Shown piece after piece: positions 1 to 6,723 of a DNA stretch of 26,515 nt. Under the pieces are notes generated by a model. It was not told where the DNA came from and searched no databases. It saw only the letters and a list, made by a program, of their open reading frames with translations. Made by a program: the position numbers and the translations under genes. This DNA comes from a virus, in the IMG/VR virus record IMGVR_UViG_3300020436_000075, positions 1 to 26,515 of that record; one strand, given 5' to 3'. Each line of letters starts with the position of its first letter. Position 1 is the stretch's first letter.

Positions 1-1
1 T

Positions 2-256
2 ATCAAACAACTCAATAATCAAGTAATACAAGCAGAAGAAGATAAACAAAGAGCCTTTGAAAAAATCAACACGCTCCAAGAACAAAACAATCAAGCCCGT
101 GAAGAAGTTAGTAAACTTAAAAGTAAATTTGATAAGCACGATATAAATATGTTGAGCTTACGCAAACCTAAATTAATCGAGAATATAATTAACAAAGGAA
201 CAAAGGAGGTGTTAGGTGAATTTGAAAGTATTACTTCTCCTGCTGCTAACTTGTAG
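2..256 (+). CDS. i-spanin (Rz-like), 5' end outside window
   Basis: An open frame from the left edge encodes 84 residues, ending at TAG 254-256. The visible part is a charged helical coiled coil rich in Gln, Glu and Lys, followed by the segment KHDINMLSLRKPKLIENIIN, which resembles the C-terminal half of phage inner-membrane spanins. In that family an N-terminal membrane anchor precedes a periplasmic coiled coil that joins an outer-membrane lipoprotein and fuses the two membranes in the last step of Gram-negative lysis. The anchor would lie off the window. The strongest support is that a lipoprotein gene starts inside its 3' end in another frame, the classic Rz/Rz1 arrangement. Identification is by pattern. 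Confidence 0.75.
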   Translation: MKQLNNQVIQAEEDKQRAFEKINTLQEQNNQAREEVSKLKSKFDKHDINMLSLRKPKLIENIINKGTKEVLGEFESITSPAANL

Positions 257-596
257 TGGCTGCAGTTTAATAGGAAACGGACAGTACACACCAGAAACTA
301 AAGCGGTAGAAGTAGTAACTATCACAAAACCTGCTGCGGTATATCACCCACCTCTCCCTAATAAAATCAACACAAAACCTGTTGAATGGAAAGTTTTAAC
401 ACCAGAAATTATGGATGAATACCTCACAGATTTAAAAGAAGGCAACGCACCTACCAATGTTTACTATGGCGTTAGCCCTGTTGGATATGAAAACTTATCT
501 GTTAACATGGCAGAAATAAAAAGATATATTCGTCAGATTTTATCTATAGTAACCTATTACAAAGAGCTAGATGAACCAGAGAATAAAGATGAATAA
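216..596 (+). CDS. o-spanin-like outer-membrane lipoprotein (Rz1-like)
   Basis: This 126-aa protein begins at GTG 216, five bases after a strong ribosome site (AAGGAGGT, 203-210), so translation starts 41 bases before the i-spanin gene ends. The N-terminus is MNLK, a run of leucines, then TCSGC, read as a lipoprotein signal with C16 the likely lipidated Cys; C13 is an alternative. The mature part has a short Pro-containing stretch (VYHPPLP) and a structured region of about 70 residues with YYGVSPVGYENL and a helix near RYIRQILSIVTYYKEL. It is longer than lambda Rz1. I recall this C-terminal domain in other marine phage lysis regions but know no tested function. Its role as partner of the upstream i-spanin is inferred from nesting and the signal peptide. 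Confidence 0.7.
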   Translation: MNLKVLLLLLLTCSGCSLIGNGQYTPETKAVEVVTITKPAAVYHPPLPNKINTKPVEWKVLTPEIMDEYLTDLKEGNAPTNVYYGVSPVGYENLSVNMAEIKRYIRQILSIVTYYKELDEPENKDE

Positions 597-915
597 AGAA
601 CTTGAACCAGGAAGTGAGTATGAAAAGTACGATGCTGACGGTGATGGTGTGGTAACAGATGCGGAACTTGCTACTACAGAAAGATTACAAGCTCTTGAAA
701 TAGCTAATGAAAAAGCCGAGGCGCAAAAGAACATGTGCTGGTTCGCCCTATTCGGTATGCTCCTCTACCCAAGTGGCATTGTTATCACATCTTTTTTAAA
801 ATTGGACCAAGCTGCGTCTATACTCGGAGACATTGCGTCCGTATATTTTATCAGTGTGTCGGGGCTAATCGCAGCCTTTTTCGGCTTCCAAAGCTGGAAC
901 AACGGCAAAAAATGA
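589..915 (+). CDS. EF-hand holin (two membrane helices)
   Basis: From ATG 589 this is 108 aa. An in-frame ATG at 571 would add six residues; 589 is preferred because MNKELEPGSEYEKYD looks like a natural start and AGAGA lies six bases upstream, but 571 also has AAAGAG. The N-terminal part holds a complete 12-residue EF-hand loop, D15-A-D17-G-D19-G-V-V-T-D-A-E26, with acids at positions 1, 3, 5 and 12. A short helix follows, then two hydrophobic segments (about residues 51-70 and 76-100) with a tight turn. Position between spanins and lysozyme plus the topology give the holin call: it should form the inner-membrane lesion that lets the signal-less lysozyme out. Calcium binding is inferred from the loop. 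It overlaps the o-spanin stop by 8 bases. Confidence 0.75.
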   Translation: MNKELEPGSEYEKYDADGDGVVTDAELATTERLQALEIANEKAEAQKNMCWFALFGMLLYPSGIVITSFLKLDQAASILGDIASVYFISVSGLIAAFFGFQSWNNGKK

Positions 916-974
916 TTGAGTTAGCAATAGGAATTACCATAGGTTATATACTAGGAAAATACGTATGGCGGTAG
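912..974 (+). CDS. 20-residue single-helix membrane peptide
   Basis: The gene encodes MIELAIGITIGYILGKYVWR. Its ATG overlaps the holin stop (ATGA, 912-915), and its last 10 bases overlap the start of the lysozyme gene at 965, so it is locked between two lysis genes. Almost the whole peptide is one hydrophobic helix with Gly every few residues (GxxxG-like spacing G7, G11, G15) and a positive C-terminus (K16, R20). No separate ribosome site is needed with ATGA coupling. Possible roles are a holin modulator, an antiholin-like partner or a pinholin-type peptide; nothing in the sequence decides. A longer frame beginning at 735 shares its end but is antisense-like junk upstream. Confidence 0.5.
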   Translation: MIELAIGITIGYILGKYVWR

Positions 975-1453
975 ATATAAAGGTTCTCTATGATGAAATA
1001 GCAAGTGATGAGGGCAAGGTGCTTCATGCATATCTCTGCACAGAAGGTCACGCTACCATTGGTATAGGACATAAAATTCTTAACACAGATCCAGAAGTTA
1101 GTCTGCCTATTAGAGATGCTTACGATAGTGCGCCAGCAGAAGACAGTATTACAGAACATAGATGCTACGAGTTATTTCAAGAAGATGTGCAGCTTGCTAT
1201 AAATGGTTGCCGTAGAATATATAATAGCTGGGAGGAACTACCTCAAGAAGCCCAGCACATTCTTGTTAATATGTGTTTCCAAATGGGGCCAACTGGTCTT
1301 GGTAAATTTAAACACATGAACCAAGCGGTAGAAGATCAAGCTTGGGGGCAGGTCGCACTTGAAATGGACGACAGTAGGTGGAGTAGACAAACTCCAGAAA
1401 GAAGCAAACGTTTACGATTACGAATGCTTAAACTAGCAGACAGAGACGATTAG
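965..1453 (+). CDS. T4-type lysozyme endolysin (GH24)
   Basis: The 162-aa protein is close in length to T4 lysozyme (164). The hallmark block is SDEG followed by TEGHATIGIGH. Aligned to T4 E11-D20-T26, the residues here are E16, C25 and T31 with identical spacing (9 and 6). Thus the catalytic Glu and Thr are kept and Asp is replaced by Cys; P1 Lyz is a known natural case with Cys at this place. The C-terminal half keeps VNMCFQMG and the WSRQTPERSKRLR stretch typical of the fold. No signal peptide or anchor is visible, so export should depend on the holin. It should cleave the MurNAc-GlcNAc bond of peptidoglycan. The start overlaps the 20-residue peptide gene by 10 bases. Confidence 0.92.
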   Translation: MAVDIKVLYDEIASDEGKVLHAYLCTEGHATIGIGHKILNTDPEVSLPIRDAYDSAPAEDSITEHRCYELFQEDVQLAINGCRRIYNSWEELPQEAQHILVNMCFQMGPTGLGKFKHMNQAVEDQAWGQVALEMDDSRWSRQTPERSKRLRLRMLKLADRDD

Positions 1454-1461
1454 GAGCTATC

Positions 1462-1572
1462 ATGCATAAAGGTAAAAAATGTTTTATTAATGCACCACCA
1501 GGAAAACCTATCCGAATGGAAAACAAAAAGCCCAACAAAGGTTACTCAAAGAAAAAGAAAACTAACGCTTAG
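1462..1572 (+). CDS. small basic peptide, 36 aa, unknown
   Basis: ATG 1462 is preceded by TAGGAG (1451-1456) with five bases spacing, and lies 8 bases after the lysozyme stop. The peptide begins MHKGKKCFINAPPGKPIR and ends in a lysine-rich tail. It has no membrane segment; its composition would suit nucleic-acid or membrane-surface binding, but no family is recognised. Its last 11 bases overlap, on the opposite strand, the end of the tail-tip gene. The Lys-rich tail is encoded by A-rich DNA that reads as a T-tract on the other strand, so part of the composition may reflect a terminator rather than protein selection. The coding call rests on the ribosome site and operon position. Confidence 0.45.
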   Translation: MHKGKKCFINAPPGKPIRMENKKPNKGYSKKKKTNA

Positions 1573-1587
1573 AGGCTAAGATAGTTA
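1547..1587 (-). terminator. possible Rho-independent terminator of the structural operon
   Basis: Bases 1563-1566 (TAAC) pair with 1584-1587 (GTTA), and 1568-1572 (CTTAG) pair with 1576-1580 (CTAAG) around a 3-base loop, with a small internal loop between the two stems. Read on the minus strand the hairpin is followed at once by a T-rich tract (complement of 1547-1561). It sits over the stop codon of the last structural gene. The stem is AT-rich and interrupted, so this is a weak candidate. No T-tract follows on the plus side, so no terminator is seen for the lysis operon. Confidence 0.35.
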
Positions 1588-3874
1588 ATCCACCTGCTCC
1601 TCTACGCCAACGGGACGTACCAGAAATAGACGCTGCTCTCCACACTAAATAGTATTTATCGTTGGCTGTTGGTGTGCCAAATTGAAATTGCACCGCACCA
1701 TTTGTACTGGTGTTATTGTCACCATCTATTATAACCTGTGTGCCATTTGGGTTTCCCCCAATGCTATCTCCTTCTGACAAAGTAGATGTTGATTTATGAA
1801 TTGCTAAAAATAAATCAGTATCACTTCCATTGTTTATAACAAGAAAACCTAATGTACCTATACAAGTTACTGCTGTAGGAAAAGGAGAAGAAAAAGCAGG
1901 TTGATTACCATAAACACCTGCTACTCTCCATGTAGTATTAACCAAAGCAGTAGAAGCATAACTCGCTGGGTCGGTGTCAATAAAAGAAATTCCTGCCCAT
2001 TGATTAGTTACAGGTACAGTAATTGCATTGCCTTTAACCTGTAACGTATTAACAGTAGCATCCCGTATAAATGTGCTAACTGTTCCTTCACCAATTCGTC
2101 TAGGTGCTTTACCTATATAAACGTTTGTATAAACAGTAGTACCACTATTAGATAATACTCTTAACTTTGCATACCTAACATTACTAGGTACAGCTTGTAC
2201 TGCTATTGCTATATTTGATACAACTTGCCAATCACTGCCTGTAGCAAAATTAGAAGCTACAAAAGTAGACCGATTAGACTGATAACCAATAATACCCACT
2301 TGGCAGTTAGCTGTTGAAAGACTTGTACCTTCTAATTCAATGTATAAATTTTCTCCTTCTGTAACAGGAAAAAATTCTGATTGAATATATGACCCATTAG
2401 GTATAGTAACTTGCCCATCAGCAAAAGTTACTGTGCCACCACTTTCATTTTTTGTCCAACCTGCACCTAAAACTGTGGTTAACGTATTGTTGGTAATTTG
2501 AGTTTCATTTGGGTTATCAGGATTTGTTTGTTCTGCACTAAAATCACCATTGTTAATTAAAGAACCACCCGTACCATATGAAGCACTACCTGCTCTAAAA
2601 AGCTCTGTTGCCCCATCAGCTGCAACAATTTTCATGCCACGCAACTCACCGTACTTAGCGTGCATTAAACCATTACCGTCTACAGAAAAAGCTTTTACTC
2701 TATTAGTACCACTATGCGTCCACGTTCTAGGATTATTAGCATCAGTTTTATTTATGCTACCAATATTAATTGTCCCAGCATGAATATTTGGTGCATCCAT
2801 TACAACTGAAGCTTTTATAAAATCACCTACTATGCTGCCAGCAAGTAAAATTGATATAGTCGCTTTATTAATAAAAGCGGTATTCATGTAAACACCAGCA
2901 GGAATTACCAAACCTGTAGTAGAATCAGTATATGCAGACGTTACTGCAAAAGGGACAAAACTAGCAGCAGGATTACCATTAGCTAAACTACCATCTCCAA
3001 CACCTTCATAAGTATCTGGGTCTATTATTGCAAAACGATTTGCTGCAACAATAAAAGCAGATGTTGTTGTCCCACTATTAGTTACATTTGATAAACCAAA
3101 TCCTGAAACATATTGCCCGTCTTGCGCACCTGTTGCTATTTTTACAGTGTACTGATTACTTAACGTGCCAATTGAAACAGTGCTTTGCCCGTTAGCCAAT
3201 GTTTGACCTGGAATTTCTGCTAATAAAGTTTGTGTTAATTGACTGCTAGTAATTTGTGAAGTTAATGACGTAAGTAAAACATTTACATCTGTTGCCGTTG
3301 ATCCTGTTGTTCCTGAACTAGCGTTAAATGGCCCTATTTCCCCACCTGCATTAACATGCCTAATCCAATAATAAAACGTTGTACCTGCTACACTGCCTAC
3401 AGGATCAACAAAAGTGCTACCAGAAGACGTACCAATAAAAGAAGCAGCCGTTAAATCATTTGATGTATGTCTCCATATTTCTGTAAATGAATGGCCTTGG
3501 TACGTAAAAGGAAACGCCCAACTTAAAGATATATTTGCATAACCAGAAGTAACAACAAAGCTAGTAGGTGCAGTTGGTGTATTTAAATTAGGTATTACAG
3601 TAGGGTTAGTAAATCCAATGTTATCAACCGTTGGGTTGTTAGGATCAAAAGGTGTGCTTTCTAATTCTTTAGCTAAACCACTATCAATTAACTCTCGTAG
3701 CGTAACTGCACGATCTCTGGGATCACCTCGTTGTCCATTACGTACTTCAATTGTTTCTTGTAGTGCTTCAAGATAACGTCTTAACTCTGGACTGGCATCT
3801 CGTGGAACCCTACCCACTCCAGGCAATATAGTTGCTCCAACAAGAACAGGGTTACGTGTGCCATAAGTAGTCAT
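1562..3874 (-). CDS. gpJ-like tail tip / central fibre protein (FN3 and DUF1983-like)
   Basis: This 770-aa protein is the last gene of the structural operon. After a short helical N-terminus (about 20-75), residues about 98-190 look like a fibronectin type III domain of the kind found in lambda gpJ-type proteins (ISLSWAF, then FYYWIRHVNAGGEIGPFN). Residues about 225-300 (GQTLANGQSTVSIGTL, QYTVKI, FGLSNV, AFIVAANRFAIIDP) resemble the gpJ central straight-fibre region, DUF1983. The remainder is beta-rich with a carbohydrate-binding-like jelly roll near 440-590 and a C-terminal sandwich. The upstream gpJ hub domains are absent, so this is a fibre piece rather than a full hub. Likely role: tail tip or receptor-contacting fibre. 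Its ATG overlaps the previous stop (ATGA). Confidence 0.7.
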   Translation of the reverse strand: MTTYGTRNPVLVGATILPGVGRVPRDASPELRRYLEALQETIEVRNGQRGDPRDRAVTLRELIDSGLAKELESTPFDPNNPTVDNIGFTNPTVIPNLNTPTAPTSFVVTSGYANISLSWAFPFTYQGHSFTEIWRHTSNDLTAASFIGTSSGSTFVDPVGSVAGTTFYYWIRHVNAGGEIGPFNASSGTTGSTATDVNVLLTSLTSQITSSQLTQTLLAEIPGQTLANGQSTVSIGTLSNQYTVKIATGAQDGQYVSGFGLSNVTNSGTTTSAFIVAANRFAIIDPDTYEGVGDGSLANGNPAASFVPFAVTSAYTDSTTGLVIPAGVYMNTAFINKATISILLAGSIVGDFIKASVVMDAPNIHAGTINIGSINKTDANNPRTWTHSGTNRVKAFSVDGNGLMHAKYGELRGMKIVAADGATELFRAGSASYGTGGSLINNGDFSAEQTNPDNPNETQITNNTLTTVLGAGWTKNESGGTVTFADGQVTIPNGSYIQSEFFPVTEGENLYIELEGTSLSTANCQVGIIGYQSNRSTFVASNFATGSDWQVVSNIAIAVQAVPSNVRYAKLRVLSNSGTTVYTNVYIGKAPRRIGEGTVSTFIRDATVNTLQVKGNAITVPVTNQWAGISFIDTDPASYASTALVNTTWRVAGVYGNQPAFSSPFPTAVTCIGTLGFLVINNGSDTDLFLAIHKSTSTLSEGDSIGGNPNGTQVIIDGDNNTSTNGAVQFQFGTPTANDKYYLVWRAASISGTSRWRRGAGGLTILASKR

Positions 3875-5622
3875 GTTGCATTAATCTCCGCAATACTTTG
3901 AGACAAACAAACCTCGTTAATGTTTACTGCACCTGACACTTCTACCTCCCATTCTGTGCCTATTGCACTAGGCAACCGCATCGTAGGAGCTTGTAATGTC
4001 ACATTACTAATACCATTAGGTGTAGATGTTTCCTGAGTAAACACGTTACCCGTTTTAGTTATGTTGTAATCAGCAATAACAGTGCCGTCCACCCAGACTC
4101 GTATTCGATTCTTTGTGCCTGACGCTGGGTAACTGTCTGCATGTATATGCACCCATGACATAGACACAGGGTTAGGTGCTACAAACTTCTTACTTTTCCA
4201 TGTAGCTGTTTGATTCGTTGTGCTGCCCCGATACCTTCGCACGTTGCTTGCAATAATAAGGTCTAACTCCCCATCTTTAGGATTATAGAAACCTCCACGC
4301 ACCGCTGCCGAACTGGTTGTAGTAGATATAGCTGCTTCTTGCGCTCGTGGATCATATACCCAACCACTTGTTGTACTATGAAATGCTACATAAGTACCTT
4401 CATGTTTAAACGCTTTGTAGGTTGTAGGAGCAAAATCAGCATTCCACTGTGCAGGGCTAATTAATCCTTTAGTCACTACACTACCATCTGTACCTGCAAT
4501 AGCGCACAAACCATCTGGTCCTGCATACAATACATAATCACCCATATCTACAACACTAAATTTATTTACACATGCTTGAGCCAAATCAATTTCTACCGCT
4601 ACCATTGCTGACGGATCAGTACCCGTTACAAAGTAAGGTTTACCATCTGTCAAACAAACTATGCCATTACCCGTTGTAGCTATAGCAATAATCTCTTTTT
4701 CTAGTGTAATTCGATAAGAAATAGGCCATGCGTGCGGTAAAAATGGCTCTGATAAACAAAGCCGTCTGCCTGTAAACCCAGCAAACACACCGTTTGCTAC
4801 AGGTATAAGCCCTTGCATAGGGCCATCTGGATACAAAGAAGTGTCATCGTCGGGTGGACCTATCCATGTTGTAGAAGGAATAACTTCTGCTAACGTAGCT
4901 GGTTGAGCATTATCAGTATGAGAGCTTGCACTTATTGCTAATTCTGTTACTAATTGAAATGCTGCTTGTGTTGAACCTACTGCACTACGATATAATCTAA
5001 TTTTAGCTGCTTGGGGAAATGTACCTGCACTAGCAGCTAATGCATAAGCTCCACTAGGCACTGACGGAAAAGTGATCGTTATAGTTTGTGTACTAGGCGT
5101 AAATGTTTTTGTTGCTGTAACAGGAGAAGGCGGTCCTTCTTCACCAAAGTTCGACACATAAGTTGCAACATACGCTACATCAATAGGTGTTGTAGTAGTA
5201 TCTTGAGCATTTGCTGGATCACCAATTGTTAAAGCAGCAGGAGCAGGTATACCTAGTCGATAATCAGTAGTTGGAAAAGGTGCGCTACCAGAAACAATAG
5301 CTGTATTATATGACATACGTGGGTATGTATGCCCAGACCAATATAACCTGTTTTTAGTATCTCCAGGAATAGGCCCTTCAATTACCTTTATGTAATCTTG
5401 ATCCCACTGTAACCACTGATTACCAACACTATTTTCATAGTAATAAATAGAACCTCTTGTACTAGCCGTTAATGTAGTTGTTGTTGTTTCTTCTGTTATC
5501 GGAGTAATGCGCCCTGCTTCAAAGTCTATATTCTGTGATGTTTGAGCAAACTGTTCCCCCAACAATCGAGAAGAAACAGCAGGAGCTATACCAGAAAAAC
5601 GTGTTAGTTTGTAATAAGTCAT
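3871..5622 (-). CDS. tail nozzle/tubular-like structural protein
   Basis: The 583-aa protein opens with YYKLTRFSGIAPAVSSRLL followed by an NIDFEAGRI segment. This 'gene product samples, then default value per contig' N-terminus is shared in outline with podovirus tail nozzle and hub proteins (T7 gp12 and P22 gp10 types), where a beta-propeller carries the end of the tail tube. Beta-strand repeats run through the whole length; residues about 145-240 look like an Ig/FN3 insertion (DVAYVATYVSNFGEEGPPSP), and 340-480 contain propeller-like blades (TGNGIVCLTDGKPYFVTG, DYVLYAGPDGLCAIAG). ATGA overlap joins it to the small gene upstream. The fold family is inferred; assignment to nozzle rather than another propeller-type tail protein is uncertain. 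Confidence 0.55.
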   Translation of the reverse strand: MTYYKLTRFSGIAPAVSSRLLGEQFAQTSQNIDFEAGRITPITEETTTTTLTASTRGSIYYYENSVGNQWLQWDQDYIKVIEGPIPGDTKNRLYWSGHTYPRMSYNTAIVSGSAPFPTTDYRLGIPAPAALTIGDPANAQDTTTTPIDVAYVATYVSNFGEEGPPSPVTATKTFTPSTQTITITFPSVPSGAYALAASAGTFPQAAKIRLYRSAVGSTQAAFQLVTELAISASSHTDNAQPATLAEVIPSTTWIGPPDDDTSLYPDGPMQGLIPVANGVFAGFTGRRLCLSEPFLPHAWPISYRITLEKEIIAIATTGNGIVCLTDGKPYFVTGTDPSAMVAVEIDLAQACVNKFSVVDMGDYVLYAGPDGLCAIAGTDGSVVTKGLISPAQWNADFAPTTYKAFKHEGTYVAFHSTTSGWVYDPRAQEAAISTTTSSAAVRGGFYNPKDGELDLIIASNVRRYRGSTTNQTATWKSKKFVAPNPVSMSWVHIHADSYPASGTKNRIRVWVDGTVIADYNITKTGNVFTQETSTPNGISNVTLQAPTMRLPSAIGTEWEVEVSGAVNINEVCLSQSIAEINAT

Positions 5623-5828
5623 TGCTTTTCTATCTTCCCTGTATCAATCAGTATACGTTCTTTAAGTGTATGACTAAGATTTAAGGAGCCTACTTCTAAT
5701 AAAAACAATTCATCTCGTTTTAATTGTATCAAGTTTAACCCAGAAAAATACTGACGCACTAGCTCTTTTGTTTCATCAGTTACTGAATCTAAACTAAAGT
5801 CCTCTCCATTTATCTCAATATTATCCAT
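5619..5828 (-). CDS. small acidic helical protein, 69 aa (DUF6447-like)
   Basis: The protein starts MDNIEINGEDFSLDSVTDET and continues as a long helix with LKRDELFLLEVGSLNL. This layout (a short beta hairpin naming a field, then a helix with Q-L-x-R-D spacing) resembles small DUF6447-type proteins found beside tail genes in aquatic phages; the match is from memory and weak. AGGAGG lies four bases before ATG 5828. The stop overlaps the start of the nozzle-like gene by ATGA, so the two are likely translated together. A role as an assembly helper for the neighbouring tail protein is only a guess from position. Confidence 0.6.
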   Translation of the reverse strand: MDNIEINGEDFSLDSVTDETKELVRQYFSGLNLIQLKRDELFLLEVGSLNLSHTLKERILIDTGKIEKQ

Positions 5829-5840
5829 GCATCCTCCTGA

Positions 5841-6392
5841 TTAGCATTTAATTCTACCGCATTTTCGTATATTCCTTTGACGCTCTTTTGCTTTTTTAAG
5901 CCGTTCTTTAGCATCTTCTAACTGTACTTTCTCATATGCTTTGTTTAAAACAAATCCTGTTCCTGTAATTACAATTAAAGAAACCCCTATAAACAAAGCT
6001 ATAGCCCAGTTTTTTATCTTTTCTTTGCGCTGCTTGCGTCTTATATGTGCTGTTTTTAAAAACTCTTTGTGGTCTCTTTCTGACTGCGCTCTCAACCTCT
6101 GAGCCTCATGGTAAACATCGGCACAGCCCGACATAAGGCATATATCTTTTATCTGCTGCTCTTGCATTTTAATTTTGCGTCTATGAATACTAAGATCCAT
6201 TGCCTCTTTTGGCGTGAGAGGCCGCTTTGATTTAGTCTTTTGCTCCCATTTATCCAGCTTACTTGACGCTGCCCCAAACTTAGACAACAAAGACACCGCA
6301 TCAGAAGCATTAGCTTTGCTTTCTTTTAATGTAGAAATGGTTGAGTTTATTGCGCTGAGTGCGCTACCGATTGCCGCTAATTCAGCGAACAT
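5841..6392 (-). CDS. membrane protein with basic coiled coil, 183 aa
   Basis: No family is firmly recognised. Residues 1-45 form an amphipathic Ala/Ser-rich helix (ELAAIGSALSAINSTIS). Residues 50-125 are charged and helical, with a Cys pair at C85 and C90. Residues about 128-149 form one clear transmembrane helix (NWAIALFIGVSLIVITGTGF). The C-terminus is again charged coiled coil, with two more Cys (C178, C183). I recall similar proteins in marine phage tail regions without known function. The start lacks a good ribosome site, and begins 6 bases after the stop of another small membrane gene, so coupling is likely. It could be a tail-associated membrane factor or a second lysis-type protein. 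Confidence 0.7.
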   Translation of the reverse strand: MFAELAAIGSALSAINSTISTLKESKANASDAVSLLSKFGAASSKLDKWEQKTKSKRPLTPKEAMDLSIHRRKIKMQEQQIKDICLMSGCADVYHEAQRLRAQSERDHKEFLKTAHIRRKQRKEKIKNWAIALFIGVSLIVITGTGFVLNKAYEKVQLEDAKERLKKAKERQRNIRKCGRIKC

Positions 6393-6398
6393 GAGGAA

Positions 6399-6563
6399 TT
6401 AACCTACGAATTTACTAGCTATCAGAAGTCCTACCAGAAACGGGTATAATGCATAGATACTCATTTCTATGCGATTCATGCGCTCTGTCCCACGATCAAG
6501 GCGTTCTTCGATATTCTTATACCGTACCGCACACTCTCTTTCATGGGCTTCTAGTTTATCCAT
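6399..6563 (-). CDS. XhlA-like small membrane protein, 54 aa
   Basis: Reading the minus strand from ATG 6563 to TAA 6399 gives MDKLEAHERECAVRYKNIEE, then a continued charged helix and a C-terminal hydrophobic helix (IYALYPFLVGLLIASKFV, about residues 36-53). A charged amphipathic helix followed by one short C-terminal membrane span is the layout of haemolysin XhlA-type phage proteins (PF10779), cell-surface proteins often found beside holins. Its start overlaps the stop of the gene upstream by 8 bases. A longer plus-strand frame covers the same DNA, but this frame fits the tightly overlapping minus operon and explains the otherwise empty 6399-6723 gap. Confidence 0.65.
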   Translation of the reverse strand: MDKLEAHERECAVRYKNIEERLDRGTERMNRIEMSIYALYPFLVGLLIASKFVG

Positions 6564-6723
6564 GTAAAACTTGCCACCAAGCCTTTTTAGGCTCTACCCA
6601 GGGTTTACTTAACCAAAGGTTATTTTCTAGTAGGGCAAGTTTTGCCTTTAAACGACCTCGTTTATCACCTGACGAACGTTTTATACGTTCTTTTAAATTA
6701 ATAATTTCTTGCTCAGTATTCAT
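6556..6723 (-). CDS. small basic Trp-rich protein, 55 aa
   Basis: ATG 6723 overlaps the stop of the upstream gene as ATGA. The product starts MNTEQEIINLKERIKRSSGD, continues as a Lys/Arg/Leu-rich helix, then ends in a Trp-rich segment (W37, W42, W49, W50; LWLSKPWVEPKKAWWQVLHG). No family is recognised. The aromatic basic tail could sit at a membrane face or contact another virion protein. The gene overlaps the next start by 8 bases, so it fills the operon without a gap on either side; this tight packing is the main coding evidence. Confidence 0.6.
   Translation of the reverse strand: MNTEQEIINLKERIKRSSGDKRGRLKAKLALLENNLWLSKPWVEPKKAWWQVLHG

Noticed and set aside
91-291. 66-aa minus-strand frame over the spanin genes
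   Set aside because: Antisense to two overlapping spanin genes with clear features; no ribosome site.
735-911. Upstream part of a 79-aa plus-strand frame ending at 974
   Set aside because: It lies out of frame inside the holin coding region and reads as low-quality sequence; only its last 20 codons, from the ATG at 912, form a credible gene.
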